DNA of 64,000 bases from Saprospiraceae bacterium UBA2329 (GTDB lineage: Bacteria > Bacteroidota > Bacteroidia > Chitinophagales > Saprospiraceae): NCBI GenBank assembly GCA_002344975.1, contig DDUV01000110.1, positions 535 through 64,534 of the forward strand. Reading direction: 5' to 3'. Numbering within the stretch: the first letter of the stretch is position 1; every line of letters starts with the position of its first letter. The translations under genes and the position numbers were made by a program. Positions 24,589 through 33,444 of this stretch are shown piece after piece. The notes under the pieces are model-generated. The model ran no database searches and was not told the origin of the DNA. It saw only the letters and a list, made by a program, of their open reading frames with translations.

Positions 24589-26841
24589 CTACCTTATCAA
24601 AGTAGCATAGCCCTTGATTTCAAAAGGCTCGCCGCGCGGCCCCCAAAATCGCACATACACCACATACACGCCGGGCGGTGAATCTTGGCCCGTGTTGAAT
24701 TTTCGGCCGTTCCAACCCTCATTCGGACTGTCGGTTTCAAAAACCATTTCGCCCCAGCGATTCCAAATACTCATATTGAAAGCCCGCGCCCCCTCCATGA
24801 TGCCCACGCCTTTGTAGGTGTCGTTCAGGCCGTCGGCATTGGGCGTGAAGGCATTCGGCAGGTGAAAGCGCACTTCGGGCCTTATATCCACTATTTGCGT
24901 GGCGGTGTCGCGGCAGCCGCTGGGGTGTGTCACCACTTGTGTCACGACAAACATACCCGTGTCTCGATATACATGGCTGGGATTGCTCAAAATAGAGTTG
25001 GCGCCGTTGCCGAAATCCCAAAACCAGCGATTGGCGCCTTCCGACCGGTCGGAAAAAATGACGGTATTGTTGATGCTCGTGGGGTCATCCGGCGTGTATT
25101 CAAACCCGGCCACAGGCGAGGGCAGCACCCGTATCAGGCTGTTGAAAACAGTATCCGTTTGGCAGCCAATGGGCGAAATGATGCGCACGGAAACGGTGTA
25201 AACGCCTGTTTCTGTGTAGGTATGAGTGGGGCTGATGGCCGTGCCGGTAGCGCCGTCGCCAAACTCCCACAAGATGTCATAGGTCTCGTCAATGGGAAAA
25301 GAGAGGTTGTCAAAAAATATCTCTGCGGGGCGGCAACCGGTAAACGAACTGGGCGCAATGACGATGAGCGAAGGCACCGGGAAATAAGGCACCACTTTGG
25401 TAATGCTGGCCTGACAACCGTTGACATCCGTGACGGTGAGGGTGACGGGAATATTGCCGGGTATGCGGTAGGTATGGGCGGGGTTGCGGGCAGAACTTCT
25501 TTGGCCGTCGCCGAACTGCCAATCCCAGGCTACAATATTGCCGCTCCCCGACATGGATAAGTCTGTAAATTGCACAGGCCCGGCTACGCAGGTGTCGTAG
25601 GCAAAGGAGAAATCGGCACTGATGCTGGGGAATACATTGATGGTCACTCTGGCGGTGTCTCCGCAGTTGGTGCCCGGATTGAGAAACAACTCGCCGGTGT
25701 AGCGCCCCGGCCCCGGAAAATTGATGGTGGGGTTCCAGCTATTGGAGGTGACGGTATTGCCTGAAATATTAAACCTCCATAAAAAATTGGTCACAAAAGC
25801 CTGCTGGAAGCTCGTATTGACAATGGTAACGGCGGTATCTCCGCAGGCATTGATGAAGTAAGACTGCCCGTCGGCTATGGAATCGGACTGAATCTGGGCC
25901 ACCACCGTAGGGTCGCAGCGCGCCACATTGAACTGAAAATCTCGAAATACCGTGCTCAGCAGCACGCCGTTGCGATACTCCAGCACCTGCACCCCCACCA
26001 CATACTGCCCCAAATTGACGGGCGTTCCCGAAATCAGGCCCGTTTGAGAGTCAATGGTCACTACGGGGTTTCCGGCCATTGGGGCGGTTGGCGTATAAGT
26101 AGGAACAATAAATGATACCGGATTATAAGGCGGCGGGCAGCCCGGATTGGGATAGGCGCCGGCGCAGGTCTGGTAGGCCGGGGAGGTCAATAAGTTGCCT
26201 CCGCCCAGCAGCGGCGCCGAAAAACGATACACCAAGCTGTCGCCATCTGCGTCGGTAGCGGCATGGTCGTAATTCAATGGCAGCCCCCCGCAAATCACCG
26301 TAGGGGGAAATGTGTTGAAGGTCGGGCTGTTGTTGCAGAGTTGTTGGGCCGCCGAGGTGATTTCGACAGTATAGGTGGCGCCCACAGTTGAGGGGGCAAA
26401 GATATTATTGATGGTTTCGTTGCGGCAGCAGCGCTGATAAGTGATGTGGTAGCTGTCGGTAGTGGAAACAGGCAAACTTAAATTGAAGACATACTCGGCC
26501 TCCTGCACGCAGACATTGGGCGGAATGAGACAGGGATACGAGGGCGCCGTCACCTGACGAACACTCCCCAAGGGTACGTCAACCCTTCTGAAGGGCGCGC
26601 CTTGCGATTGGCCCGAACAGTTGCCTCCAGGGCAACGATACACTCCAACGAATGCTGTGGGGTCGAAATTGGCGCAATCCGTGCAGTTGCAATCCCGGTA
26701 CATTTTGAGCGTAAACTCATAATTGCCGGGGCTGATACAACGGTAAGTCATCACGCCGCCGATGATGTGGCGGGCATTTCCTGTGGTGGTCAGGAAAAAT
26801 AATACGAATGCCGCGATGGCGAATTTTCCGATAGTACGCAT
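24589..26841 (-). CDS. PKD-repeat surface protein with gliding motility-type C-terminal domain
   Basis: 750 residues from the Met at 26841, which starts a signal peptide (MRTIGKFAIAAFVLFFLTTT ending in GNA); the frame is open to 26898. The N-terminal 350 residues are rich in Cys pairs and Pro (MYRDCNCTDCANFDPTAFVG). Three PKD domains follow, each with the WxFGDG pattern (WDWQFGDG, ILWEFGDG, WFWDFGNG). The C-terminus is the type B sorting/gliding domain (NAFTPNADGLNDTYKG, IWNRWGEMVFE). It is therefore a cell-surface or secreted T9SS cargo, probably adhesive. Confidence 0.92.
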   Translation of the reverse strand: MRTIGKFAIAAFVLFFLTTTGNARHIIGGVMTYRCISPGNYEFTLKMYRDCNCTDCANFDPTAFVGVYRCPGGNCSGQSQGAPFRRVDVPLGSVRQVTAPSYPCLIPPNVCVQEAEYVFNLSLPVSTTDSYHITYQRCCRNETINNIFAPSTVGATYTVEITSAAQQLCNNSPTFNTFPPTVICGGLPLNYDHAATDADGDSLVYRFSAPLLGGGNLLTSPAYQTCAGAYPNPGCPPPYNPVSFIVPTYTPTAPMAGNPVVTIDSQTGLISGTPVNLGQYVVGVQVLEYRNGVLLSTVFRDFQFNVARCDPTVVAQIQSDSIADGQSYFINACGDTAVTIVNTSFQQAFVTNFLWRFNISGNTVTSNSWNPTINFPGPGRYTGELFLNPGTNCGDTARVTINVFPSISADFSFAYDTCVAGPVQFTDLSMSGSGNIVAWDWQFGDGQRSSARNPAHTYRIPGNIPVTLTVTDVNGCQASITKVVPYFPVPSLIVIAPSSFTGCRPAEIFFDNLSFPIDETYDILWEFGDGATGTAISPTHTYTETGVYTVSVRIISPIGCQTDTVFNSLIRVLPSPVAGFEYTPDDPTSINNTVIFSDRSEGANRWFWDFGNGANSILSNPSHVYRDTGMFVVTQVVTHPSGCRDTATQIVDIRPEVRFHLPNAFTPNADGLNDTYKGVGIMEGARAFNMSIWNRWGEMVFETDSPNEGWNGRKFNTGQDSPPGVYVVYVRFWGPRGEPFEIKGYATLIR

Positions 26842-27031
26842 GTTTCGATAGCCGGGTGTGTGAATGAGTAAAATATCGTTTGCGCTGTCTATGTTCATCT
26901 TGCTGAACGAAAAGACCGCCTAACATCTTATCGAGGTGAAGCGACTGCCCCCGAAAGAAAAGGATTTTATCTCAGCAAGGCTACTTTTTCTTCTGATTCG
27001 CCTTGTGAATGACAGAAAAGCGACTCCCTGG

Positions 27032-27826
27032 CTATTTTTTGGGCGCCCTTTTGCTGCGATGTTTGAGCAACCACGGCAACAAATCCGGCTCGGCAAAGGC
27101 ATTGTCCCAGCTATTGTGGTTCACGCCAGGATACTCCGAGTAGCGCACCTGACCGCCGGCTTGTTGTGCCGCTTCCACCATTTTTCTCGACAGGCGCACC
27201 GGCACCACTGCATCGGCATCGCCGTGAAACACCCACAGCGGCGTGTTCCGGGCATACAAGGATACGGTCAAGGCATTGCCGCCGCCACAAATCGGGAAGG
27301 CCGCCGCAAATCGCGAAGGCATCCGCGACAACAGCTCAAACGTGCCCATACCGCCCATCGAAAGGCCGCCCACATACATCCGCGAGGCATCCGTTTTGGT
27401 GTCGTTCATCAGCATGTCCACCAATTCCATGACTAAGCGCATGGGTTTTCCCGGCGTCTCAAACAAGGGGAACGCCCAGTCTATCCGCTCCGGATCGCGC
27501 TCCACTCTGGCCCAATACAGGTCTTTGGGGCATTGCGGGAACACTACAATGGCAGGGTATTTGGCCCTGACTTCAGGTTTCAGAAACATTTTGGCGCCGT
27601 GTACCAATTGCATTTCGTTGTCATTGCCCCGCTCGCCCGCGCCATGCAAGACCAATATCAGCGGGTACGACTTGCCGGCGGCATATCCTTCGGGAAAAAG
27701 GATTCGGTAGGGCAGCGAATCGCCGTCTGCATTGATGTACAGCCGACGCTCATAAGCGCTCAGGTCCTGCGCGCTCAGCAGGTTGAAAGAGAAAAAGAAT
27801 AAGAAAAACAGTACGATGTATCTCAT
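27032..27826 (-). CDS. Secreted alpha/beta hydrolase (esterase family)
   Basis: 264 residues with signal peptide (MRYIVLFFLFFFSFNLLSAQ). The catalytic triad can be traced: nucleophile Ser in GLSMGGMGTFE, Asp in FHGDADAVVPV and His in PGVNHNSWDNAF. The oxyanion region is LVLHGAGERGND. It resembles the PHB depolymerase/feruloyl esterase-like group with an FxxGxxH-like closing segment. It is located just downstream of the metallophosphoesterase gene (7-base gap) and is probably co-transcribed. The substrate is unknown. Confidence 0.88.
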   Translation of the reverse strand: MRYIVLFFLFFFSFNLLSAQDLSAYERRLYINADGDSLPYRILFPEGYAAGKSYPLILVLHGAGERGNDNEMQLVHGAKMFLKPEVRAKYPAIVVFPQCPKDLYWARVERDPERIDWAFPLFETPGKPMRLVMELVDMLMNDTKTDASRMYVGGLSMGGMGTFELLSRMPSRFAAAFPICGGGNALTVSLYARNTPLWVFHGDADAVVPVRLSRKMVEAAQQAGGQVRYSEYPGVNHNSWDNAFAEPDLLPWLLKHRSKRAPKK

Positions 27827-27833
27827 GGCAGTA

Positions 27834-29729
27834 TTATTTACTCATTAAGTCAAAACGATCCACCTCCTCCAGCGTATCCGGGTCGAGGACTTCCACCTGA
27901 ATTTTTTTGCCTTTCACATGAAAGAACACCAGCGCATGGCGGGTGGTGAACCCGCTGACGTAGGGCGTCCAGGGCGTTTGTTCCTGCGCATAGTACGGCG
28001 CGCCCGCTGCCCCGTTGTTGATTTGATAAATGGTGCGCGAGAGTGTAATTTTGGCAGGCTCATATTTTTCAGGATAGATGACCGTTTCCGGTGTGAGGCG
28101 CAGTCGGTTGTAGTTGTGTTCGTCGCCGGTGAGAATGGCGCGCACCTTTTTGCTTTTATTCACCAATAAATCCAGCATTTGGTCGCGGCGTTCAATGATG
28201 CCTTTTTCCATCGGCTTTCCGGCTACATACGGGCGCATGGCATTGTTGCCGCGGTACCACATATCGTCGCTCACATGGCCGCCGTTGGGAAAAAAGGGCG
28301 TGTGGGTGGTGACGAAAATATGGTCAACGGCCTTATTGCGCTCCAAATCTGCAACGGTTTTTTCCAACCATTTCAACTGCATGTCCATGATGTACCCGTG
28401 CATGCCGCCGCTGGTGTGGGGCAGTCGGGCCGTTGTGGGTGCGTACCAATAGTCAGAATTGAGCACTATGACAGCCACATTGTCGTAGGTGTAGAAATAG
28501 ACGTTCTCTTTGTACGAAGGGAAGTCCGTCTGTGAAGGGTTGGGATCGTAAGGAGCGCCGTCTTCGCTGTCGGGGCCGTTGAGCGGGTTGACGAAATTGG
28601 CGGCAAAAACAGCCTCTGCGGATTCGGTTTCGTAAGGAAATCTATCTATCAGAAAAGCAATCGAATCCGTAGGCGTTTTGTGAACAAAGCGATGTACGAG
28701 CGCCTCGTGGTTGCCCATGCCCGCGTATATGGGCACGTAGTGTGTAAAAGGCTGCACGGCGCGTTTCCAGTTGGCGTATTGCAGGTGCATGTTGTCGGTG
28801 TTGTTGAGATAGCCGTTTACCAAATCGCCGGTAAACTGCATAAACCGGGCCTGCTTCATTTGCCCCAGCGCCATGATTTTTTTCATAATGTAATGGTTGG
28901 CGCCCCATACATTGCGCTCGCCGCCGCCCTGCCCCGCCCGCGAATCGCTGGCATAAGTAAAGCTAAAAGCAGTGCGGCTGCCGGGTCTCGGCGCGGTGCG
29001 AAACGAGAAGTGCTGCCGGCCGTCGCCATAGCGCAGGGTGTATTTGTATTCCGTGGCAGGGGCCAGACCGCTGAGGGCAATCTCATGTACGGTACAGGCT
29101 GCCGTGTCGCGAAAAATGCGCCCGCCGGCTTCCACTTCTACCACTAAAGGCATATTGGTTGTGAAAGAAATAACCGCGCCCTGCTCGCTGAGGATATTGA
29201 CAAATGGCCCTTCCACGATGGTCGGCGCCACCTCAAACGGGCCTTTGCCCCTGAACTCCACAATGCCATCGTAAAACATCTGGCCGGTATCGTCGGTCAC
29301 GCGATAGCCCACTACGCCGCGCTCGTTTTTCTGCCAGCCTACCATATCATAGCTGCCAGACATACCGATGATGCGAATAGCAGCCTTGCCGTTGACGATG
29401 TTGACCGGTGCGCGAAAGTAAACGGGGTGAGGGTGCCGGGCATCGCCATGCGGGATGAAGCCGTAGTATAATTTGCCGTTGAAGCCCGCCCCGAAGTCGA
29501 ACGCGATGCCGGTATCGGTGCCCTGCGGCTGCCCCATCATGCGCTGAACAGAATAGGAAGGATGAGCCAGGTCTTCCAATATCCTCATGCCGTTGTACTC
29601 GATAAAGGCCCGTCCGTTGCTGAAACTGATGTTGGAATGTGCGCGAAAAGCGCTGGTGTCGGGCTGGGAATGTACCGTAACGGCCCACAAAAGCATTGCG
29701 GCCAGTGCAAAAGTGTGTGTTCCTCTCAT
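27834..29729 (-). CDS. Secreted metallophosphoesterase with purple acid phosphatase-like N-domain
   Basis: 631 residues. The start at 29729 gives a signal peptide (MRGTHTFALAAMLLWAVTVHSQ); the longer TTG frame from 29768 contains the -7 element and is rejected. A beta-sandwich at about 180-260 (ATEYKYTLRYGDGRQHFSF) is followed by the metallophosphoesterase domain with metal-binding motifs YASDSRAG, FTGDLVNG, GMGNHE, VTTHTPFF and GDEHNYNR. It probably releases phosphate from phosphoesters outside the inner membrane. The downstream esterase gene is 7 bases away. Confidence 0.9.
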   Translation of the reverse strand: MRGTHTFALAAMLLWAVTVHSQPDTSAFRAHSNISFSNGRAFIEYNGMRILEDLAHPSYSVQRMMGQPQGTDTGIAFDFGAGFNGKLYYGFIPHGDARHPHPVYFRAPVNIVNGKAAIRIIGMSGSYDMVGWQKNERGVVGYRVTDDTGQMFYDGIVEFRGKGPFEVAPTIVEGPFVNILSEQGAVISFTTNMPLVVEVEAGGRIFRDTAACTVHEIALSGLAPATEYKYTLRYGDGRQHFSFRTAPRPGSRTAFSFTYASDSRAGQGGGERNVWGANHYIMKKIMALGQMKQARFMQFTGDLVNGYLNNTDNMHLQYANWKRAVQPFTHYVPIYAGMGNHEALVHRFVHKTPTDSIAFLIDRFPYETESAEAVFAANFVNPLNGPDSEDGAPYDPNPSQTDFPSYKENVYFYTYDNVAVIVLNSDYWYAPTTARLPHTSGGMHGYIMDMQLKWLEKTVADLERNKAVDHIFVTTHTPFFPNGGHVSDDMWYRGNNAMRPYVAGKPMEKGIIERRDQMLDLLVNKSKKVRAILTGDEHNYNRLRLTPETVIYPEKYEPAKITLSRTIYQINNGAAGAPYYAQEQTPWTPYVSGFTTRHALVFFHVKGKKIQVEVLDPDTLEEVDRFDLMSK

Positions 29730-29754
29730 GGTATGTGCAGAAATTGATGAGAGG

Positions 29755-29763
29755 CCAAAGATA
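29755..29763 (-). promoter_or_regulatory. -7 promoter element for the metallophosphoesterase gene
   Basis: Minus-strand TATCTTTGG matches TAnnTTTG and lies 25 bases before the ATG at 29729. Confidence 0.7.
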
Positions 29764-29783
29764 GACAAAAGCAGGTGAATATC

Positions 29784-30818
29784 CTATCTCAGCCCCCGCT
29801 CCTGTAGCTTTTTGCGATAGCGGTCCACATTGACCAAGTGCTGGGAATAGGTCTCTGCAAAGGCGTGCAAGCCCGATTCGTCGCCTACTGCGCAAAAGAA
29901 AATGTAGTTGTGCTTTTGGTGGTTCAGCACCGCGTCTATGCCCGAAATAGAAGCCATGCCGATGGGGCCGGGCGGAAGGCCGGCATACATATAAGTATTG
30001 TAGGGCGAGTCGAATTTGGTGTGATATTCTGTCACGCGTTTGGTCTCAAAATCGCGGGTGGCGAACACGCAGGTAGGATCGGCCTGCAATGGCATGTTGA
30101 TCTTCAGGCGATTGAGATAGGCGCCGGCGATGGTGGGCTTCTCCGAACGCTGCAAAGTCTCCCGGTCAACAATGGAGGCCAGCGTATAAACCTCCTCCGG
30201 CGTCATGTCGAGTCGGCGGGCTTTTTCGAGGCGGTTCTCTTTGTCCCAAAAAGCTTTGTGTTCTTTCACCATGCGCTCCGTGAACTGCTCCGGCGTGCTG
30301 TTCCAATACACCTGATAGGTATTGGGAATAAACAGACTCATAAAGGTTTCGGGCGTGTATCCGATGGATTGCAGGTATTCGGGGTCGGAAAACAGGACAT
30401 AAATCTGCGCGGAATCCGGCTCTATGAAGCGGGCTATTTTGGCGGCCACGTTTTCGGGCAGGCGTTCATTGGTCAGCACCACGTTCACAGGGGCCTGTTC
30501 GCCGCTGCGCAGGTGCCGCACCATTTGTATCAGCGACATGCCCGGCGCGAGTTTGTACCTGCCGGCGCGCATGGGGTCGCGTTTGTACTTCATTTGCTCG
30601 GCAATGACGCGAAAAGCAGCCGCATCGCGGATGAAGCCCTTGGCGAGCAATGAGTCGGTCACCTGATCGAAATTGGCGCCGGTGGGCACCAGCAGGTGGT
30701 AGTCGTCCAGACCGCGGGGAACGGCCGTTTTGGCCACATATCGCCAGTAAACAAAGGCCGCCACGCCGCCCGCGAGGAGCAGCAACAGCAAGAGGGAACG
30801 TAAGAGGGAACGCTGCAT
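29784..30818 (-). CDS. mltG: Endolytic murein transglycosylase MltG
   Basis: 344 residues. A single N-terminal membrane helix (LLRSLLLLLLLAGGVAAFVYW) anchors a periplasmic YceG-like domain. The catalytic signature ASIVDRETLQRSEKPTIAGA and the following YLNRLKINMPLQADPTC and YNTYMYAGLPPGPIGM are intact. MltG cuts nascent glycan strands and limits their length. It follows panB by 6 bases in the same direction, an operon without an obvious metabolic link. Confidence 0.95.
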   Translation of the reverse strand: MQRSLLRSLLLLLLLAGGVAAFVYWRYVAKTAVPRGLDDYHLLVPTGANFDQVTDSLLAKGFIRDAAAFRVIAEQMKYKRDPMRAGRYKLAPGMSLIQMVRHLRSGEQAPVNVVLTNERLPENVAAKIARFIEPDSAQIYVLFSDPEYLQSIGYTPETFMSLFIPNTYQVYWNSTPEQFTERMVKEHKAFWDKENRLEKARRLDMTPEEVYTLASIVDRETLQRSEKPTIAGAYLNRLKINMPLQADPTCVFATRDFETKRVTEYHTKFDSPYNTYMYAGLPPGPIGMASISGIDAVLNHQKHNYIFFCAVGDESGLHAFAETYSQHLVNVDRYRKKLQERGLR

Positions 30819-30824
30819 GGTGTT

Positions 30825-31640
30825 TTAGTAGGCTTCTTTTTCGTTGGGAAATGATTGTGATTTGACGTCTTCGATGTACTGCTCGGTAGCGCCCCGGATG
30901 AGGTCGTACAGTTCCAGATAACGGCGCAGAAAACGCGGCTGAAAATCTTTGGTGATGCCGAGCATGTCTTGCGTGACGAGTACCTGCCCGTCTGCGCTGG
31001 GTCCGCCGCCGATGCCGATGGTGGGAATGATGAGTTCTTCAGACACTCTGCGGGTGAGTTGAGCGGGTATTTTTTCCAAAACAATGGCAAAGCAGCCCAA
31101 TTCCTGTAGCAACTTGGCATCCGACAACAGCTTTTCGGCCTCAGCTTCCTCTTTGGCGCGCACGGTGTAAGTGCCGAATTTGTAAATAGATTGCGGCGTG
31201 AGGCCCAGGTGCCCCATCACCGGAACGCCCGCCGAGAGGATACGCGCTACGGATTCGGCAATTTCCTCCCCGCCCTCCAATTTCACGGCATGAGCGCCGG
31301 CTTCTTTCATAATGCGGATGGTGGATTTGAGCGCCACAGTAGAGTTGCCCTGATACGAACCGAAAGGCAGGTCCACCACTACCAGAGAGCGCTTGACGGC
31401 CCGCACCACCGAGGCGGCGTGGTAGATCATTTGGTCGAGTGTGATGGGCAGGGTGGTTTCGTGGCCCGCCATGACATTGGAGGCGGAGTCGCCTACCAAC
31501 AGGATGTCGGTGCCGGCTTCGTCGAGGATGCGCGCCATGGAGTAGTCGTAGGCGGTGAGCATGGCAATTTTTTCGCCGCGCGCCTTCATGGCCTGCAAGA
31601 CGTGGGTCGTCACCCTTTTGACTTCTTTGTGTACGGACAT
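30825..31640 (-). CDS. panB: 3-methyl-2-oxobutanoate hydroxymethyltransferase
   Basis: PanB makes ketopantoate from alpha-ketoisovalerate and methylenetetrahydrofolate, the first committed step to pantothenate. The 271 residues include the metal- and substrate-binding stretches MLTAYDYSMARILDEAGTD, LLVGDSASNVMAGHETTLP, DLPFGSYQG, KLEGGEE and GIGGGPSADGQVLVTQDMLG, all intact. A -7 element at 31668-31676 lies 27 bases upstream of the ATG. mltG follows. Pantothenate made here would feed CoaX, whose gene is 3.4 kb to the right. Confidence 0.96.
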   Translation of the reverse strand: MSVHKEVKRVTTHVLQAMKARGEKIAMLTAYDYSMARILDEAGTDILLVGDSASNVMAGHETTLPITLDQMIYHAASVVRAVKRSLVVVDLPFGSYQGNSTVALKSTIRIMKEAGAHAVKLEGGEEIAESVARILSAGVPVMGHLGLTPQSIYKFGTYTVRAKEEAEAEKLLSDAKLLQELGCFAIVLEKIPAQLTRRVSEELIIPTIGIGGGPSADGQVLVTQDMLGITKDFQPRFLRRYLELYDLIRGATEQYIEDVKSQSFPNEKEAY

Positions 31641-31667
31641 GGCCTGTTCCGCATGTTTGGTGAAGCG

Positions 31668-31676
31668 GCAAAGGTA
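31668..31676 (-). promoter_or_regulatory. -7 promoter element for panB-mltG
   Basis: Minus-strand TACCTTTGC lies in the 37-base gap between the TPR-HTH gene and panB, so panB-mltG has its own promoter. Confidence 0.75.
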
Positions 31677-31677
31677 G

Positions 31678-33180
31678 TTAAAACGATTGAATGAAATGCT
31701 CCAGGTCTTGTTCTTCCTGCAAGCCCAGACGCTTTCTCAGGCGGGTGCGCCCTTTCTTGACGGATGCCTCGGAGACGCCCAGAATAGTAGCTATCTCGTG
31801 ACGGGTGAAATTGAGCTTGTACAATAAAAACAAGCGTTCCTCTGCATTGGTAATATCGGAATAATGAGTGCGCAAACGATGGATGAAGCCCGGATAAGAG
31901 CGTTCAAAAGAGCGTTTGAAGGCCGTCCAGTCCTTCTCTGTGAGGATGTGTATATCGTACAGCGCAACAGATTCAGGAGTGTCCGATTCGGCGGTATCCC
32001 CTTCTGGTTCAGCGGATTCAGTAGGGCGCTCCTGATTTTGCTCTAATTCCATCAGGCGGGTGTTTTTGGCTAACAACAACTGAGCGAACTCCTCCAATTG
32101 CTGCCGGTTTTGAGCCAGTTCTGCCTGCAATCTGCGGGCCTTTTCTCTTCGGAAATACAGCCATAAACCGATGGCCGAAATAGTAACTCCCCAGAGTGCC
32201 AGCGCCATGTTGCGCCGCGCCACTTCAATTTGTTGGCGGGCTTTGAGCAGTTGGTTTTCCCGTTCTTTTTCTTCGGTTTCATATTCGATTTTCAACTGCT
32301 GGATGGTGTTGTTTTTTTCTTCATTGATGACGGAGTCGCGCAGTATTTTGAAGGTTTTGTAAAGCTGCAACGCCTCTGCAATATTGCCGGTGCTTTCTTC
32401 GGACATAGACAACAATTGTACCGCTCTGGCGTGGATATGCACATACCCCAGACTGTCGCAGCCGGCGGCGGCTTCCTTCAGATATTTTTTTGCGGCTTCG
32501 TAATGGCCCAGATTTCTGTGACAGTCGCCGATGTTGAGCAACAAGCCAGGCAGTTGGTCCAAATACCCGGAAGCTTTCATCAACAACAAGGCCGAATCGA
32601 GCAAGGGCAGCGCCTTAGCCCAGTCTCCGGCGCCGCTGTAGGTGAAGGCCATTTGGTTGTAAGCTGCACAGCGTTCAATCAGCGAGCCGTAGTTTTTTAA
32701 GATTTCAAAGCCTTTTTGTGCCGTAGCCATTTGTTTTTCCGGTATTTCGGCCAAACCGTAAAACGAAGACAATGTAGAATACGCCCTGCCGATGCGGGTG
32801 GAATCGCCGCTGCGAATGAAGGCAGCCAGCGCATCTTCACCCAGTTCTATGGCTTTGGGAAACTCCCGGAGGCGCTCATGCACACAGGCCAGATCGAGTT
32901 GGGCATCGTAATAAGGGAACGAGTCTCCTTCCGCGGCGGCTATTTCCATGGCCTTTTGATAAAAAGTAATGGCGGCGGCGTAGTCACCAGCAGCAGTAGC
33001 GGAATCACCCTGATCGTTCAGTCTTTCTAAATAAGGTCGGTTGGCTTCCATCGCATCGTCATTTGTATTGCCGGAGATGCGCTCGGTAGCAGGATCGCAG
33101 GAAAAAAGAGACAAGAGGCAGGCAATGCCGAACAGGCTAAAAATGAAGACTTTGGAAGTTTCACTATAAATTTGTTGCAT
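31678..33180 (-). CDS. TPR - transmembrane - LuxR-type HTH regulator
   Basis: 500 residues. A signal/anchor segment with a possible lipobox (LLSLFSC, Cys about 28) is followed by 5-6 tetratricopeptide repeats to about residue 290. A Glu/Lys-rich coiled coil precedes one membrane helix (MALALWGVTISAIGLWLYF, about 325-343). A second short coiled coil and a C-terminal helix-turn-helix (TRHEIATILGVSEASVKKGR, about 455-490) follow. The layout puts TPRs outside and the DNA-binding part inside, a one-protein transmembrane regulator seen in Bacteroidota. Targets are unknown; it lies directly upstream of panB. Confidence 0.85.
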   Translation of the reverse strand: MQQIYSETSKVFIFSLFGIACLLSLFSCDPATERISGNTNDDAMEANRPYLERLNDQGDSATAAGDYAAAITFYQKAMEIAAAEGDSFPYYDAQLDLACVHERLREFPKAIELGEDALAAFIRSGDSTRIGRAYSTLSSFYGLAEIPEKQMATAQKGFEILKNYGSLIERCAAYNQMAFTYSGAGDWAKALPLLDSALLLMKASGYLDQLPGLLLNIGDCHRNLGHYEAAKKYLKEAAAGCDSLGYVHIHARAVQLLSMSEESTGNIAEALQLYKTFKILRDSVINEEKNNTIQQLKIEYETEEKERENQLLKARQQIEVARRNMALALWGVTISAIGLWLYFRREKARRLQAELAQNRQQLEEFAQLLLAKNTRLMELEQNQERPTESAEPEGDTAESDTPESVALYDIHILTEKDWTAFKRSFERSYPGFIHRLRTHYSDITNAEERLFLLYKLNFTRHEIATILGVSEASVKKGRTRLRKRLGLQEEQDLEHFIQSF

Positions 33181-33404
33181 CTATCAGCGGTTTTTTGGCG
33201 CGGTGAAGATAGGTTTCCCGTCTTAAAAAACTTGATGGAATATTGAGCGCACTCAAAAAGTGTATTACAAATAAGCAACCTGAGATAAAATGGCGCACTG
33301 GAAGTCATTCCAAAAAACAGGAGCGAGCTTCATACCCCTCCCTATCGCCGCATCGCGTTTATCGCCATCTCAAATTGCCCTTTCACTTTTCATCACAGAA
33401 TCCC

Positions 33405-33413
33405 TACCTTTGC
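33405..33413 (+). promoter_or_regulatory. -7 promoter element for purH
   Basis: TACCTTTGC is a perfect match and lies 31 bases before the ATG at 33445. Confidence 0.75.
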
Positions 33414-33444
33414 GGCCTCTTTCATCACGCTATTCCAAGTTTCT

